Shown piece after piece: positions 14,999 through 23,777 of a DNA stretch of 64,000 bases. Each line of letters begins with the position of its first letter. Within the stretch, counting starts at the first letter, position 1. The notes under the pieces are model-generated. The model saw nothing but the letters and a program-made list of their open reading frames with translations. It ran no database searches and was not told where the DNA came from. Both the position numbers and the translations under genes were made by a program. Source of the DNA: RUG100 sp050953425 (GTDB lineage: Bacteria; Bacillota; Clostridia; Peptostreptococcales; Anaerovoracaceae); the NCBI GenBank assembly GCA_050953425.1, contig JBMNMQ010000006.1:186001-250000 (forward strand). Direction: 5' to 3'.

Positions 14999-16394
14999 CC
15001 GGAACCGTGCTGCCGAACCGGCCGTCGATCGAAACCATGCTGCTGCGCCGGTCAATGGTGACGGTGGCGGGCAGGCGGGCGGCCAGGACGGCAGCAATAT
15101 TACGGAGAGAAAAAGCGGCGACAGCACGGCGGGGCGATACGGCGCCGTGATCCTGGCGGCCGGTTTTTCCTCGCGCATGCATGCCTTCAAGCCGCTGCTG
15201 GAGATCGAGGGAAAGACGGCGGCCGAGCGGCTGATCGAAGCCGCGGAAGCGGCCGGCCTGGCACCGATCTATCTGGTCACCGGCCACGAACGGGAGCGGC
15301 TGGAAGAAGCCGTGTCCGGGCACGGGACGGTGGTGCCGGTGTTCAATCCGCGCTATGCCGAGGGCATGTTCACCTCGATGCAGGCGGGACTCGCCGCCGC
15401 GGATCCGGCACTGGCGGGCGTTTTTCTGCTGCCGGTGGACTGCCCGCTGTGCGGCGATGCGGCGCTGCCGGAGATGCTGCCGCGCGTCGGGGATCGCTTT
15501 GCCGTGCCGGTTTTTCGCGGCAAAAAGGGACACCCGCTCTTTGTACCTCGGCGCCACCGAGAAGAGATCCTCCGCTATCACGGCGAGGGAGGGATGAAGG
15601 GCATCACCGACCGGTATTTTGAAGAGATGCAGCGCATCCCGGTCGATGACGAAGCGATCGTCCTCGACATGGATGACCGCGCCGCTTACGCAGAAATCTG
15701 CCGCTATGCCCGCGAGGGCAGCGGCCCGTCGCTGCTGCAGCTGGCACAGGGACGGCGCTTTCTGCTGCTGCGCCACGGACAGATCCGTCAGCATCGCGAC
15801 AAGATTTTTCTCGGCCGCACCGACGTGCCGCTCAGCGACAGGGGGCGTCGGCAGGCCGCGGAGGCCGGGCACCGGCTGGCGGAGCTGCAGCCGCGAACCG
15901 ACCGGATCTACTGCAGCCCGCTGCAGCGGGCCGCGGAAACCGCACGGCTGGCGGCGACCGCCTGGAAAGAGACGGAAGCGAAAGGCGCGCAGCTGGCGGC
16001 AGCTGCGCGGAAGGAGGCGGAGCGTGACCGCAGTGCTGCCGGCGCTGCGATCATTGCCTGCGACGGGCTGCAGGAACTCTCGCTGGGGCCGTGGGACGGC
16101 CGCTTGATCAGCGAGATCCGCGAGCGCTTCCCCGATCTCTACGCCCTGCGCGGCCGGCACCTGATGACCTTCAAGACCGGTCACGGCAGCGAAAACTTCT
16201 ACGATCTGCAGTACCGCGTCGTGCGGACGCTGAAACGCCTGTTGCGTGACGACGCGTTCGGCGATATAATAATAGTAAGCCATAAGGGGGTCCTCCGCGT
16301 GATCGAAAACAATCTCCGCGGTCAGGGGGTTGAGGCAGACTGGCAGACGCTGAACAACGGTCAGATCCGTGAGGTTCGACCGATCAATCCATAG
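14985..16394 (+). CDS. MocA-like NTP transferase fused to a histidine phosphatase
   Basis: 469 residues, two enzymes in one chain. After a Gly/Ala-rich head, residues of about 53-245 form a MobA/MocA-like nucleotidyltransferase (GAVILAAGFSSRM, KPLLEIEGKT, LLPVDCPL), the type that makes molybdopterin cytosine dinucleotide. From about 258 the chain is a phosphoglycerate-mutase-like histidine phosphatase: LLLRHGQ with the nucleophile His, YCSPLQRAAETA and IVSHKGVLR. The start overlaps xdhC by 14 bases. A CobC-like phosphatase could remove a phosphate made by, or competing with, the transferase step (inference). From memory the DVU_1551 NTP transferase family occupies this place; whether that family is normally fused I cannot say. 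Confidence 0.85.
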   Translation: MAPADRNRAAEPAVDRNHAAAPVNGDGGGQAGGQDGSNITERKSGDSTAGRYGAVILAAGFSSRMHAFKPLLEIEGKTAAERLIEAAEAAGLAPIYLVTGHERERLEEAVSGHGTVVPVFNPRYAEGMFTSMQAGLAAADPALAGVFLLPVDCPLCGDAALPEMLPRVGDRFAVPVFRGKKGHPLFVPRRHREEILRYHGEGGMKGITDRYFEEMQRIPVDDEAIVLDMDDRAAYAEICRYAREGSGPSLLQLAQGRRFLLLRHGQIRQHRDKIFLGRTDVPLSDRGRRQAAEAGHRLAELQPRTDRIYCSPLQRAAETARLAATAWKETEAKGAQLAAAARKEAERDRSAAGAAIIACDGLQELSLGPWDGRLISEIRERFPDLYALRGRHLMTFKTGHGSENFYDLQYRVVRTLKRLLRDDAFGDIIIVSHKGVLRVIENNLRGQGVEADWQTLNNGQIREVRPINP

Positions 16395-16424
16395 CACTTT
16401 GCATTTCAGACAAGGAGGCGCAGC

Positions 16425-16841
16425 ATGAAGATTTTAGTACCGATCGATGGCTCCGGGTATTCGTTGAAGGCCGTGGAATACGCAGCGGAGTTCGCCAAGA
16501 AATATGACGCGCAGGTGGATCTGCTCTACGTCATTGTCTATGAAGCCAACTTCATGGATTCCGCAATGGTCGTGCAGAAGCTGGGTGAGCAGGCGGCCGA
16601 GCAGGCGCTCAGCAGTGCTGAAGAGACGTTCGCGGCCAAGAATGCCGACGTCAAGCCGAATCGCATCATCGAAACCGGCAGCAGTGCGGCGAATGTGATC
16701 ATCAATATGGTCGCCAAGCAGGGATATGACGGCATCATGATGGGCTCCAAGGGCAAATCCAATATGGAGCGGTTCCTGGTGGGTTCCGTTTCCAACCGCG
16801 TGATCCTGCACGCACCGTGCACCGTCACGCTGGTGCGGTAA
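16425..16841 (+). CDS. Universal stress protein (UspA family)
   Basis: 138 residues, normal for a single-domain Usp. MKILVPIDGS opens the fold, and the ATP-binding signature GSKGKSNMERFLVGSVS (G-x2-G-x9-GS) lies near the C-terminus. A strong AAGGAGG precedes ATG 16425, 31 bases after the NTP-transferase/phosphatase stop. It may be cotranscribed with the molybdo-enzyme operon, which ends at the terminator at 16941. Confidence 0.9.
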   Translation: MKILVPIDGSGYSLKAVEYAAEFAKKYDAQVDLLYVIVYEANFMDSAMVVQKLGEQAAEQALSSAEETFAAKNADVKPNRIIETGSSAANVIINMVAKQGYDGIMMGSKGKSNMERFLVGSVSNRVILHAPCTVTLVR

Positions 16842-16940
16842 GGGCCCGCAGCCGCCCGGCGGGTCTGAGGACAGCATATCAGACCGCAGCGGCAGAATTT
16901 TGAACACTTTATGTGTTCTGCTGAATTTTCGTATACGGCA

Positions 16941-16971
16941 GACGCCGCACGGTTTCGTGCGGCGTCTTTTC
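16941..16971 (+). terminator. Rho-independent terminator after the usp gene
   Basis: GACGCCGCAC (16941-16950) and GTGCGGCGTC (16957-16966) form a perfect 10-bp stem with a GGTTTC loop, followed by TTTTCC. It ends the operon that starts at the methyltransferase. Confidence 0.85.
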
Positions 16972-17178
16972 CTTGCACATTCTATGCGCTCGATGCGTCT
17001 TTTCTCTATGCAGCTCCTTAATAATGCGGCCGGCTGCGGCTTCACTCTGTGATCGGCCGTTTCCATCTGCCGGCCGCGGCTTCGCTCTGTGATCGGCCGC
17101 GGCGACGCTCCTGCTGTCGACACGGGAAGCCGGTCCCGCGAATGAGGATTGCTGCCGGGGCTGCGAGGCGGACGGCGG
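16972..17178. other. Intergenic region, no gene seen
   Basis: It contains an imperfect duplication of a GCTTC(G/A)CTCTGTGATCGGCCG word (about 17038-17057 and 17080-17099), roughly 42 bp apart. I see no convincing coding frame or regulatory motif. Confidence 0.4.
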
Positions 17179-18918
17179 TCAGCGAACCGTGACCGCGACG
17201 GCAGCGCGAACGCCGTTCTGCGCGAAGATGTAGATCGTGCATTTGCCGGCTTTCTTTGCGGTGATTTTTCCGCTGCTGCTGACAGAGGCGATATTCGTAT
17301 TTGAGCTCTGGAAGCGATAGGTCGGCGCCAGGCTCTTCTTCAGAAGTTTCCGGCTCTTTTTGTATTTGACCGTTTTGGCGGAAATCTTTGCAGTCTTTCC
17401 GCTTGCCATCGTCAGCGATTTTTTGCTCGCTTTCAGGCTCCTGGCGTTAGTGTACGTCCTGCTGTAGTTGCCGGTGATCGAACAGCAGAGCAGGCTGGCA
17501 GCGAGGGTTTTCTGCTTGCCGTTCACTTTCTTCACCGCATAGACACGATATTTATAGATTTTCCCTTTCTTCAGCTTTTTCTTTGTCAGAGAAGTCCCTT
17601 TTACGGTTTTTAAACTTTTCATTTTTTTGCCGGAGCGGGCGTAATAAATCTTGTAGCCCGTGGCGCCGGAAACCTTGCTCCACGTCAGTTTCTGTGTCGT
17701 TTTTCCGGAGGCCTTGACCTGCAGTTTCAATAGCGGCGTTGTTCTGGCCAGGCTGCCGTCGTCTTCATCGCCCGGAACGGGGATGGTGCCGGACATCACG
17801 GATTGCAGATTGCTGACCGCCGTGTCCACATCCGTCTGGGCGTACAGGGAAGGCTTGTTCAGGATCAGCTGCGCCAGCCGGATGTCCTTGTCCAGTTCCG
17901 CTTTCAGTTCATCCGTTGCGGGGGTAGAACTCTGCGCCTCGCTCACGGTCTGCGCCAGCTGCGTCGTATCGATGGTCTTCGTGCCGTTGTTGAGATAGGA
18001 GAGTACATGCAGTTCGAGTACGTCGCCCGGTGAAGAATTTTTGGCCGTGATGGTGATCTTGTCGCCGTCCGTAGTGAGTGTGTAATTCGATCCGAGGGCG
18101 TCGGCGAGGGCGCCGCTGTAATACTTGACAAAATCGGACGCGATCATTGTCATGTAATCATGCCAGTGGCCGGTGGCGGTGGCGCCGTAGGAGGTGAATT
18201 CTCCATTGCCGTTGGGAACGGCCATTCCGTTTTTCAGGACGAGCAGGTGCACCATGCCGCGGGTGGCAGATTTCGGCGCGAGGATTTTGGTGGTCACGGA
18301 GGCCGGATGTGTTTCATCCGCGATGTTCTGCTTCATGATTCTCGTGGTCAGGCCGTTCGGCATCAGCAGTTCGAAATCCGCGGAAGCTTTTTTGCTGCCG
18401 TCGAGCGACGTCAGGCTGGACAGTGTTCCCGCAGAAGTGATGAGCCCGCTGTAGGGCGCCTGCCAGCCGACGATGTCGAACTTCAGAGTCTGCCGGTCTT
18501 CGCTGAGCTTGACGTTCTGGACGGTGCCCATCTTGTTGCCTGCGCCCAGTGCCATATTGTGTATCTTCACCACGTTCATCAGTTCGTTCGTCAGCGCGCT
18601 GCTGTCGACGATTTTCATTTTTTCCTCGTATTTGAGCGAAAGGTGCGCCTTCTGCGTGTCGGTTTCTACGCTGGCGCCTGTTTCGCTCCAGGACGGCATT
18701 TCATATTCTTTGATCAGAGGCTGGCTGTGGTCCGTATAGACGTCCTTGTCGGCAATGGCAACGGTGCCGCTGTCGGCCGGGGTATTGCAGGGTCCGACCG
18801 TGCCGCCGGCGTTCGCTGCGCCGGCCGTGCCCTCGTCAGCCAGTGCTGCTGCGCCGGACATTCCCATGAACAGCACCGCGCAGGCGAGGACGAGCAGTAT
18901 TTGTTTCAGTGATTTCAT
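17179..18918 (-). CDS. Secreted protein with FN3-like and bacterial Ig-like (Big_2) domains
   Basis: 579 residues from ATG 18918, chosen because GGAGGGG sits 5 bases upstream; the GTG 18924 would overlap it. A signal peptide covers about residues 1-28 (hydrophobic core, then AALADEG). Residues of about 60-330 form a region I do not recognise, with a HWHDYMTMIASDF stretch that recalls NEAT-like or heme-type surface domains only vaguely. A Lys-rich FN3-like unit follows (KLTWSKVSGATGYKIYYA), then a Big_2 unit (SNTNIASVSSSGKITAKKAG) to the last residue. No sortase signal or anchor is visible. The same Lys-rich FN3 style occurs in the four plus-strand proteins downstream. Confidence 0.75.
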   Translation of the reverse strand: MKSLKQILLVLACAVLFMGMSGAAALADEGTAGAANAGGTVGPCNTPADSGTVAIADKDVYTDHSQPLIKEYEMPSWSETGASVETDTQKAHLSLKYEEKMKIVDSSALTNELMNVVKIHNMALGAGNKMGTVQNVKLSEDRQTLKFDIVGWQAPYSGLITSAGTLSSLTSLDGSKKASADFELLMPNGLTTRIMKQNIADETHPASVTTKILAPKSATRGMVHLLVLKNGMAVPNGNGEFTSYGATATGHWHDYMTMIASDFVKYYSGALADALGSNYTLTTDGDKITITAKNSSPGDVLELHVLSYLNNGTKTIDTTQLAQTVSEAQSSTPATDELKAELDKDIRLAQLILNKPSLYAQTDVDTAVSNLQSVMSGTIPVPGDEDDGSLARTTPLLKLQVKASGKTTQKLTWSKVSGATGYKIYYARSGKKMKSLKTVKGTSLTKKKLKKGKIYKYRVYAVKKVNGKQKTLAASLLCCSITGNYSRTYTNARSLKASKKSLTMASGKTAKISAKTVKYKKSRKLLKKSLAPTYRFQSSNTNIASVSSSGKITAKKAGKCTIYIFAQNGVRAAVAVTVR

Positions 18919-19298
18919 GTTCACCCCTCCAAGTTGTGTATCTGCAGTAGCGGTTTGGGCCCGCTGCCGCTGCGGACAGCGGAGCCGCTCTGTTTATTAT
19001 AAACAATGAAGAACAAGAATGCCGTCGTTCAGACAACAATGCGGGCATTCTTTTTGGTTTGCAGCAATATTTTTCGATGCGGCAGAAGACGGAGAAAAGG
19101 TATTTTCGGCGCGGCAGAGGATAGGAAAAGCAAAGCGCCCGGCAAAGACAGCGTCCGGCAAAAAAACATATAAAAACAGGGAAATGTGTTGTCGTCCCAA
19201 CTGACAGCAGATGGAAAACTATGTAAGATACAATAAGCGTGTGTGCTATTCTGTGTAAAGAATAAATTGTTTCTATTCGTGAAAGAGAGGCGGAAAAC

Positions 19299-21359
19299 AT
19301 GAAAATCTCCAGGCGAATCTTTATTTGTGTATTGTGCCTGACTCTGTTCCTTGGGCTCTCGGGGTCAGTGGTTCTGGCCAGCGAAACGCACACCAGTAAA
19401 ATTTACAATCACGGGACGATCGGGGTAACGGCTGAAGGCGGCGGCGATACAATAGAAATATTTGCAGGTGAATCGACCGACCTTACCATTTCCCCCTATG
19501 TGCATGTCCAGTATCTGGGATGCCAGATGGGAACCGGAGAAAACGCCTGCCCGGATATCTGCGGCGGTCAGGTTTGTTTTGTCAAGGGGAAGGGATGCCA
19601 GTGCGTTCCCACTCCGAAAAAGAGGACTACAGCAGTAACAGTGACGCCGGCGAATGCGAATGTCGTCACAGCCGGAACACCGACGGCCTCCGGGGATGCA
19701 GGCAGCGAGGTTGGCAGCATGGTCGACGGCACGGTAACGCTGACCGGTGCGGAAGCCGGAGAAACGACGGTGACAGTAACGGCTTCGCTCTGCGACTGGG
19801 TTTCTGCGAATAAAACTTTTACAGTTAAGGTCAAGGAACCGATTGCGAATGTTTCCAATGATTTCTACACGTATACGTTTGATGCCGACACGCATGGCTA
19901 CAGAGTCGGCCTCAGCGCAGCTTTCAGAGCGCAGCTGGATAAGGCGAGCGGCGGCTCACTGACGGGCAGTCTGGGCAGCGGCACGGAGAAGATCACCTGG
20001 AAGACGGGCGAGGCGCTGCCGAATCCGGCTCCGGGCGGAAAGTATAACGACATTGCCGTCACCGACATGTCGAAACTGTTTGCGGGCAGTACGGCGGCAT
20101 CGCTGGACCTCAGCGCCTTCGACGCATCGAACGTGGAAATGATGACAGGCATGTTCAAAAACTGCGCGGCTCTGACGAAGGTCAGACTCTGCACAGCGAA
20201 TACCGCGAAGCTGAAAGACGTCTCCTCCATGTTTGAGAAGTGCAGCGCGCTCGGCAGTTTGGAAATCAACGGTCTGAATACGTCCGGGGCCGTAAATATG
20301 CAGAATATGTTCAGTCAGTGCAAAGCGCTGAAGCAGCTGGATCTGAGCGGGCTCAGCACAGCTTCCGCCGTCAGCCTTTCCGGTCTGTTCGACGGCTGCA
20401 CAACACTGGAAACGGTAGATGTCAGCGGGTTCGACACCGCGAAGGTGACGGACATGAGCAGCATGTTCAGAGACTGCAGTGCGCTGAGCAGTCTTGATTT
20501 GAGCAGCTTTGACGTCACAATGACCGCAAATTTTGCAAACATGTTCAGCGGCACCTGCCGTACATCGGGTGCAGCGGCAGCCGTCACTGGCCTGGCAAAG
20601 AACCGTGCGGCGATCGCAAAATTTATGTCTAAAACAGCGGGGTGCTATGACCAGGTGCTGAAATTCAAGACAAAGACATACAAGGTTACACTGGTCGGCG
20701 CCGGCGGCGGCACGCAGCTCACCTCCTATGACGCGGATTACGGCGCCACGCTGCCGTCCGACTGGACACGTGAGGGCTACACGTTCGACGGCTGGTATAC
20801 AACGCCGGATTTCAGCGGCAGCAGAATCGGCCGCATCACCAGAGACGATCTCGGAGACAAAACGTACTATGCAAAATGGAATCCGCTCACCTATACGATT
20901 TCCTATGCCGGTGTGAACAATGCGGACAACAGCATGAATCCGGCGACCTATACGCCGGAAAACAGTGTCAGGCTGAAGACACCGAAACGCAGCGGTTATA
21001 CATTTGTCGGCTGGTATAATTCGAACGGCAAAAAAACAACTTCCATTCAAAAGGGCAGCGTCGGCAATGTATCACTGACGGCAAAATGGTATAAGAACCC
21101 GGCAGTCCCAAAGGTTAAGGTCAAAGCTGGCTCAAAGCAGTTCACGGTCAAATGCGGCAGGGTCAGCCGTGCTGTGAAATATCAGGTGAAATATCACAGA
21201 AGTGGAACGAGCACCTGGAAAACGAAGACGCTCAAGACGACTTCTCTGAAAGTAAAGAAGCTGAAGAAAGGCCGCAGATATTCCGTCAAAGTGCGCGCAC
21301 TGGGAAAATACGGCAGCAGTTCTTCCTACAGCAAGGTCAAGACAGTAAAAATCAAATAG
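19299..21359 (+). CDS. BspA-like secreted leucine-rich-repeat protein 1 with Cys-rich module
   Basis: 686 residues. A signal peptide covers about 1-28. A Cys-rich segment at 75-102 (C75, C84, C88, C93, C100, C102; CF-x-KGKGC core) sits inside an Ig-like N-terminal domain. Residues of about 190-450 are DUF285-type leucine-rich repeats (MSKLFAGSTAASLDLSAFD, MFKNCAALTKV, MSSMFRDCSALSSL). Two Listeria-Bacteroides repeats (FDGWYTTPDFSGS, FVGWYNSNGK) and a basic FN3-like domain end the chain at VKTVKIK. No sortase signal. BspA-type proteins bind host matrix or other bacteria in known cases; the ligand here is unknown. AGAGAGGCGG precedes ATG 19299. A close paralog follows. Confidence 0.88.
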   Translation: MKISRRIFICVLCLTLFLGLSGSVVLASETHTSKIYNHGTIGVTAEGGGDTIEIFAGESTDLTISPYVHVQYLGCQMGTGENACPDICGGQVCFVKGKGCQCVPTPKKRTTAVTVTPANANVVTAGTPTASGDAGSEVGSMVDGTVTLTGAEAGETTVTVTASLCDWVSANKTFTVKVKEPIANVSNDFYTYTFDADTHGYRVGLSAAFRAQLDKASGGSLTGSLGSGTEKITWKTGEALPNPAPGGKYNDIAVTDMSKLFAGSTAASLDLSAFDASNVEMMTGMFKNCAALTKVRLCTANTAKLKDVSSMFEKCSALGSLEINGLNTSGAVNMQNMFSQCKALKQLDLSGLSTASAVSLSGLFDGCTTLETVDVSGFDTAKVTDMSSMFRDCSALSSLDLSSFDVTMTANFANMFSGTCRTSGAAAAVTGLAKNRAAIAKFMSKTAGCYDQVLKFKTKTYKVTLVGAGGGTQLTSYDADYGATLPSDWTREGYTFDGWYTTPDFSGSRIGRITRDDLGDKTYYAKWNPLTYTISYAGVNNADNSMNPATYTPENSVRLKTPKRSGYTFVGWYNSNGKKTTSIQKGSVGNVSLTAKWYKNPAVPKVKVKAGSKQFTVKCGRVSRAVKYQVKYHRSGTSTWKTKTLKTTSLKVKKLKKGRRYSVKVRALGKYGSSSSYSKVKTVKIK

Positions 21360-21544
21360 CGAAACAGCGCGACGGAAGCCGGCGCGGCGGGCAGGAATGC
21401 CATTGCTCTGCCAAAGCGGCAGTGCGGCTATGCCAGCGGCGGATGACGACCGTCAGTCGGGAAAAGCAATGATACGGCCTGATGCTCAGCTTCGGGCCGG
21501 ATTGATTGTGTTCGGAAAATGAGTCGGGAAAGGAGAAATGATTG

Positions 21545-23662
21545 ATGAAAACTATAAGAAAAGTGCTGATACTGGTGCTCAGTGCAGTGCTGCTGCTGAG
21601 CCTGACATCTTCTTTGTCATTTGCCAGTGAAGAGGAGCCGGGAGTGAGATTCAATCACGGCAGGCTATTGGTCAGCTCGGAGGAGGGCGGCGATACGATT
21701 GAAATGACGGTCGGCGAGACTGCGAACCTCTCGATTTCTCCGTATATGCATATACAGTATCTGGGCTGTGACAAGGGCTACTGCCCCGACTACTGCGGCC
21801 CCGGCTGCTTTATCAAGGGAAAGGGCTGTTCCTGCTTTATAGAACCGAAGACGCGCACTGCAGCAGTTACCGTGACGGTGGGGGATAAGAACATCGTTCA
21901 GGCGGGAGAAGCGTCGGCAAACGGCGATATCGGCAGTGATATCGGCAATGTCATTTCCGGATCGGTGCCCATTACTGGCGCAGCTGTGGGGGAAACAAAG
22001 GTGACGGTCACAGCCAAGCTGCGTGACTGGATCCCGGCGACCGGTGAATTTACGATCAGGGTCAAAGAGACTCCAAAGGATGCTGCGAATGATTTCTATA
22101 CCTATACATACGACACAACAACACACGGATACAAGGTCGGCCTCAGCGATGCTTTCAGGGCAGCGCTCGATCAGGGCGATCAGGGCTCCTTTACGGGTGC
22201 TGCGGGAAGCGGCAGCGAAACCATCAATTGGAGGGCCGGCGAAGCCCTGCCGGATCCGGCACCGAACGGACAGTACAACGGCACGCCGGTCAGCAGCCTG
22301 TCCGGGTTATTTGCCGGCTGCACGGCGGCTTCTCTGGATCTCAGCAAATTTACCACCGACAATGTAGCATCCACGGCAGGTATGTTCAACCGATGCAGTT
22401 CTCTTCAGGAACTCGATCTGAGCAAATTCAACACTGAAAAAGTGAAAAACCTCGCCGGCATGTTCGACGGCTGCACGGCGCTGGAGACGGTGGACGTCAG
22501 TGAATTTAACACGGCAAAGGTGACGGACATGAGCTGCCTGTTCAGGAACTGCAGTGCGCTGACCGGCCTGGATTTGAAAAGCTTTGACATCGCCAGGACC
22601 ACGAACTTCGAAAATATGTTCTCCGGAACCTGCAGTGCATCCAGCGCCGCGGTGACGGTCACCGGTCTGGCAAAAACCCGCGCTATTTGCAAGACGTTCT
22701 CCGATGCGAAACTTACCGGTATCGATGCGGCCGTCCTGAATTTCAAGACACCGACCTATACAGTGACGCTGGTCAGTGCCGGCGGGACGGGAACAAATCT
22801 CACCTCCTACATTGCCGATATCGGCGCCACGCTGCCGTCCGACTGGACGCGGGAGGGCTGGACGTTCGACGGCTGGTATGCGGACGGCGCGTTCAGCGGC
22901 AGCCCAATCGGCCGCATCACCAGAGATGATGCCGGCGACAAGACGTTCTATGCGAAATGGACTCCGCTCACCTATCAGATTACGTACCATGGCGTGGAAG
23001 ACGCGGATAACAGCATGAACGCGACCGCTTACACGCCGGAGGAGAACGTAAGACTGCAGGCGCCCAGGCGCACAGGCTATCTCTTTGACGGCTGGTACGA
23101 ACATGCCGATTTCAGCGGCAGCAGAGTGACGGCGATCGGCAAAAACAGCATCGGGGATCGGACCTATTACGCGAAATGGAAAACGGCGACGTATCAAATC
23201 ACTTACGTGCTCAACGGCGGCAGAAATGCCGAGTCAAATCCCGCGTCATACCGCGCGGGCGACGCCGCGATTAGACTGGCGAATCCGGTCAGAAAGGGAT
23301 ATGCCTTCGGCGGCTGGTATGATCAACGCGGCCGGAAGGTGACGGCGATTGCGAAGGGCAGCACCGGCAACCTCAGGCTGACGGCGAGATGGTACAGGAA
23401 TCCGGCCGTCCCGAAAGTAAAGGTCAAAGCCGGCTCCAAAAAATTTACCGTAAAATACGGAAAGGTCAGCGGCGCCGTGAAATATCAGGTGCAGTACCGC
23501 CGGAGCGGCGCGAAGGCCTGGACCACGAAGACGGTAAGCAGGACTTCTCTGACCGTGAAGAAGCTGAAGAAAAAGAGCCGCTATTCGGTGCGGGTACGTG
23601 CACTCGGAAAGTACGGCAGCAGGTCTTCGTACAGCGGCATTAAAACGGTGAAAATCAAATAG
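21545..23662 (+). CDS. BspA-like secreted leucine-rich-repeat protein 2 with Cys-rich module
   Basis: 705 residues from ATG 21545 (GGAGAAATGATTG upstream). Same architecture as the preceding gene: signal peptide about 1-28; Cys-rich module with C75, C80, C84, C88, C95 and C97; DUF285-type repeats (LSGLFAGCTAASLDLSKF, MSCLFRNCSALTGL); Listeria-Bacteroides repeats; basic FN3-like C-terminus ending IKTVKIK. It differs by an extra Listeria-Bacteroides repeat (about residues 560-600) and by a shorter leucine-rich region. The stretch THGYKVGLSDAFRAALD is shared almost word for word with its neighbour, so the pair arose by duplication and then diverged. Confidence 0.88.
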   Translation: MKTIRKVLILVLSAVLLLSLTSSLSFASEEEPGVRFNHGRLLVSSEEGGDTIEMTVGETANLSISPYMHIQYLGCDKGYCPDYCGPGCFIKGKGCSCFIEPKTRTAAVTVTVGDKNIVQAGEASANGDIGSDIGNVISGSVPITGAAVGETKVTVTAKLRDWIPATGEFTIRVKETPKDAANDFYTYTYDTTTHGYKVGLSDAFRAALDQGDQGSFTGAAGSGSETINWRAGEALPDPAPNGQYNGTPVSSLSGLFAGCTAASLDLSKFTTDNVASTAGMFNRCSSLQELDLSKFNTEKVKNLAGMFDGCTALETVDVSEFNTAKVTDMSCLFRNCSALTGLDLKSFDIARTTNFENMFSGTCSASSAAVTVTGLAKTRAICKTFSDAKLTGIDAAVLNFKTPTYTVTLVSAGGTGTNLTSYIADIGATLPSDWTREGWTFDGWYADGAFSGSPIGRITRDDAGDKTFYAKWTPLTYQITYHGVEDADNSMNATAYTPEENVRLQAPRRTGYLFDGWYEHADFSGSRVTAIGKNSIGDRTYYAKWKTATYQITYVLNGGRNAESNPASYRAGDAAIRLANPVRKGYAFGGWYDQRGRKVTAIAKGSTGNLRLTARWYRNPAVPKVKVKAGSKKFTVKYGKVSGAVKYQVQYRRSGAKAWTTKTVSRTSLTVKKLKKKSRYSVRVRALGKYGSRSSYSGIKTVKIK

Positions 23663-23777
23663 ACTGCATTTCAGAGGGAAAGTGAGTAATAAGTACTGCG
23701 GATCCCTGGAATGGATCGCGATGAACGCGTGAACCGGTGATCTGCCCGATTGTTTCATCATGGAAGGAGTGAAGATA

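Noticed and set aside
14069..15190. A 373-codon minus-strand frame across xdhC
   Set aside because: It is antisense to two overlapping genes with clear motifs and has no support of its own.
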